The notes under the pieces: model-generated
The model's input: the letters and a program-made list of their open reading frames with translations, nothing else
What the model was told of the DNA's origin: nothing
Database searches by the model: none
Part shown: in pieces, positions 5,480-6,050 of the stretch
Layout of the letters: each line of letters starts with the position of its first letter
How positions within the stretch are numbered: position 1 is the stretch's first letter
Program-made: the position numbers and the translations under genes
Assembly (NCBI GenBank): GCA_040307715.1
Contig: JAWRJC010000033.1
Location: forward strand, 1 to 6,050
DNA from: RUG13615 sp040307715
Lineage (GTDB): Bacteria > Bacillota > Clostridia > Peptostreptococcales > Anaerovoracaceae
Length of the DNA: 6,050 nt
Direction of reading: 5' to 3'

Positions 5480-6050
5480 CAAAGCAGAAGAAAGAGAACC
5501 AAGCGGCGTTCCGGCTGCTCTTCCGGAAGGGATGATTGCCGGACGCAACGCGGTTTTCGAGGCATTGAAGAGCGGCCGCGAGATCGACCGTCTTTTTGTG
5601 CAGGATAATGCGGAGGGGTCGATCGGCAGGATCCTCGCACTGGCCAGGGAGCGCGGCATCACCTGCACCCGTGTTTCACGGGCGGCGCTCGACCGGATGG
5701 CGAACGGCGCGGTGCATCAGGGCACTGTTGCACAGGCTGCGGCGCACGCCTATGCATCCGTGGAGGAGATCCTGCAGGCGGCGGCAGCGCGCGGAGAAGA
5801 TCCGCTGCTCGTCGTGCTGGACGGGCTGGAGGATCCGCACAATCTGGGCGCGATCATGCGCAGCGCGGAATGCGCAGGCGCACACGGGATCGTGATCCCG
5901 AAGCGCGGCAGCGCCGGGCTGACGGAGACGGTCGCGAAAGCGTCCGCGGGGGCGATCGAGTATATGCCGGTCGCGCGCGTTGCCAATCTGGTGCGGACGA
6001 TGGAGGATCTCAAAGAGCGCGGCATCTGGATCGCCGCGTGCGCCATGGGC
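5409..6050 (+). CDS. rlmB: 23S rRNA (guanosine-2'-O-)-methyltransferase RlmB, truncated by the window edge
   Basis: This SPOUT-class (TrmH-like) enzyme methylates the 2'-O of G2251 in 23S rRNA in E. coli. 214 codons are visible. The substrate-binding N-terminal domain starts at GMIAGRNAVFEALKSGREID and includes the characteristic NGAVHQGTVA. The methyltransferase domain follows with VVLDGLEDPHNLGAIMRSAE (about residues 135-154), IVIPKRGSAGLTETVAKASAGA, and VARVANLVRTM. The knot-forming C-terminal motifs lie beyond the edge. Before the conserved domain is a 40-residue extension, whose first 25 residues are rich in Lys, Pro, Thr and Ala with KTA-R/K-P repeats. It is encoded over the acidic tail of dfrA. 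Basic N-terminal extensions are known in some RlmB proteins. ATG 5409 is preferred, with 5469 and 5532 possible. rlmB after mrnC is the usual Bacillota order, here split by three genes. Confidence 0.93.
   Translation, partial: MAKTKTARPKTAKPKTAPRRMRNSKAEEREPSGVPAALPEGMIAGRNAVFEALKSGREIDRLFVQDNAEGSIGRILALARERGITCTRVSRAALDRMANGAVHQGTVAQAAAHAYASVEEILQAAAARGEDPLLVVLDGLEDPHNLGAIMRSAECAGAHGIVIPKRGSAGLTETVAKASAGAIEYMPVARVANLVRTMEDLKERGIWIAACAMG
5421..5462 (+). repeat. 15-base tandem repeat read in two frames at the dfrA/rlmB overlap
   Basis: AAGACTGCAAGGCCG (5421-5435) is followed by AAGACTGCAAAGCCG (5436-5450), one mismatch in 15, and then a decayed partial copy beginning AAGACGGCG (5451-5462). 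Because 15 is a multiple of three, both frames stay open: rlmB reads Lys-Thr-Ala-Arg/Lys-Pro and dfrA reads Asp-Cys-Lys-Ala-Glu. The copies probably arose by slippage or unequal exchange and could vary in number between strains. Confidence 0.85.

Noticed and set aside
3635..5668. Very long antisense reading frame (677 codons) opposite the small protein, thyA and dfrA
   Set aside because: All three sense genes happen to share one register with it and avoid TTA, CTA and TCA codons. This explains the open frame without an antisense gene. The antisense frame opposite the PHP gene (872-2008) has the same cause.
1..6050. Mobile element, CRISPR array, toxin-antitoxin or defence system
   Set aside because: I saw no transposase, integrase, spaced direct repeats, terminal inverted repeats or defence-type domains. 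Composition and codon style look uniform throughout.

Overview
The window is a compact, GC-rich stretch of bacterial chromosome with every gene on the + strand. It most resembles a GC-rich member of the Bacillota (Clostridia-like). The main evidence is cysS followed directly by a Mini-ribonuclease III gene (mrnC), with rlmB a little further on. This is a classic Bacillota housekeeping order, and mrnC is largely restricted to Bacillota and some cyanobacteria. The thymidylate synthase is of the Bacillus subtilis ThyA type, and the DHFR has an active-site loop that I associate with clostridial enzymes. Start sites mostly carry purine-rich Shine-Dalgarno sequences. I see no mobile element, tRNA, rRNA or CRISPR array.

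Layout. Bases 6-1813 hold three closely packed genes: a small unrecognised membrane protein, a DJ-1/PfpI-family protein, and a PHP-domain phosphoesterase that overlaps the DJ-1 gene by 8 bases and starts at TTG. A stem-loop at 1861-1892 probably ends this transcript. A near-consensus sigma-A promoter (TTGAAA, 17-base spacer, TATAAT) lies within and just after that same stem-loop. It would drive a roughly 100-base leader and then cysS at 2007. The leader holds two hairpins and a possible 20-codon leader peptide with three Cys codons. No T-box is visible.

From 2007 to the right edge the genes form one probable operon: cysS, mrnC, a 73-residue lysine-rich single-pass membrane protein, thyA, dfrA, and rlmB, which runs off the window. 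Gaps are 9-37 bases, and dfrA and rlmB overlap by 71 bases. The genes supply charged Cys-tRNA, 23S rRNA maturation (mrnC), dTMP synthesis with folate recycling (thyA plus dfrA), and 23S rRNA 2'-O-methylation (rlmB).

Most of the window is ordinary housekeeping DNA. The items worth a second look are the Cys-codon-rich leader ORF in front of the cysteinyl-tRNA synthetase gene, the promoter built into the upstream terminator, the 15-base tandem repeat read in two frames where dfrA overlaps rlmB, and the unrecognised small membrane protein between mrnC and thyA. I did not find convincing evidence of a wholly new multi-gene system.
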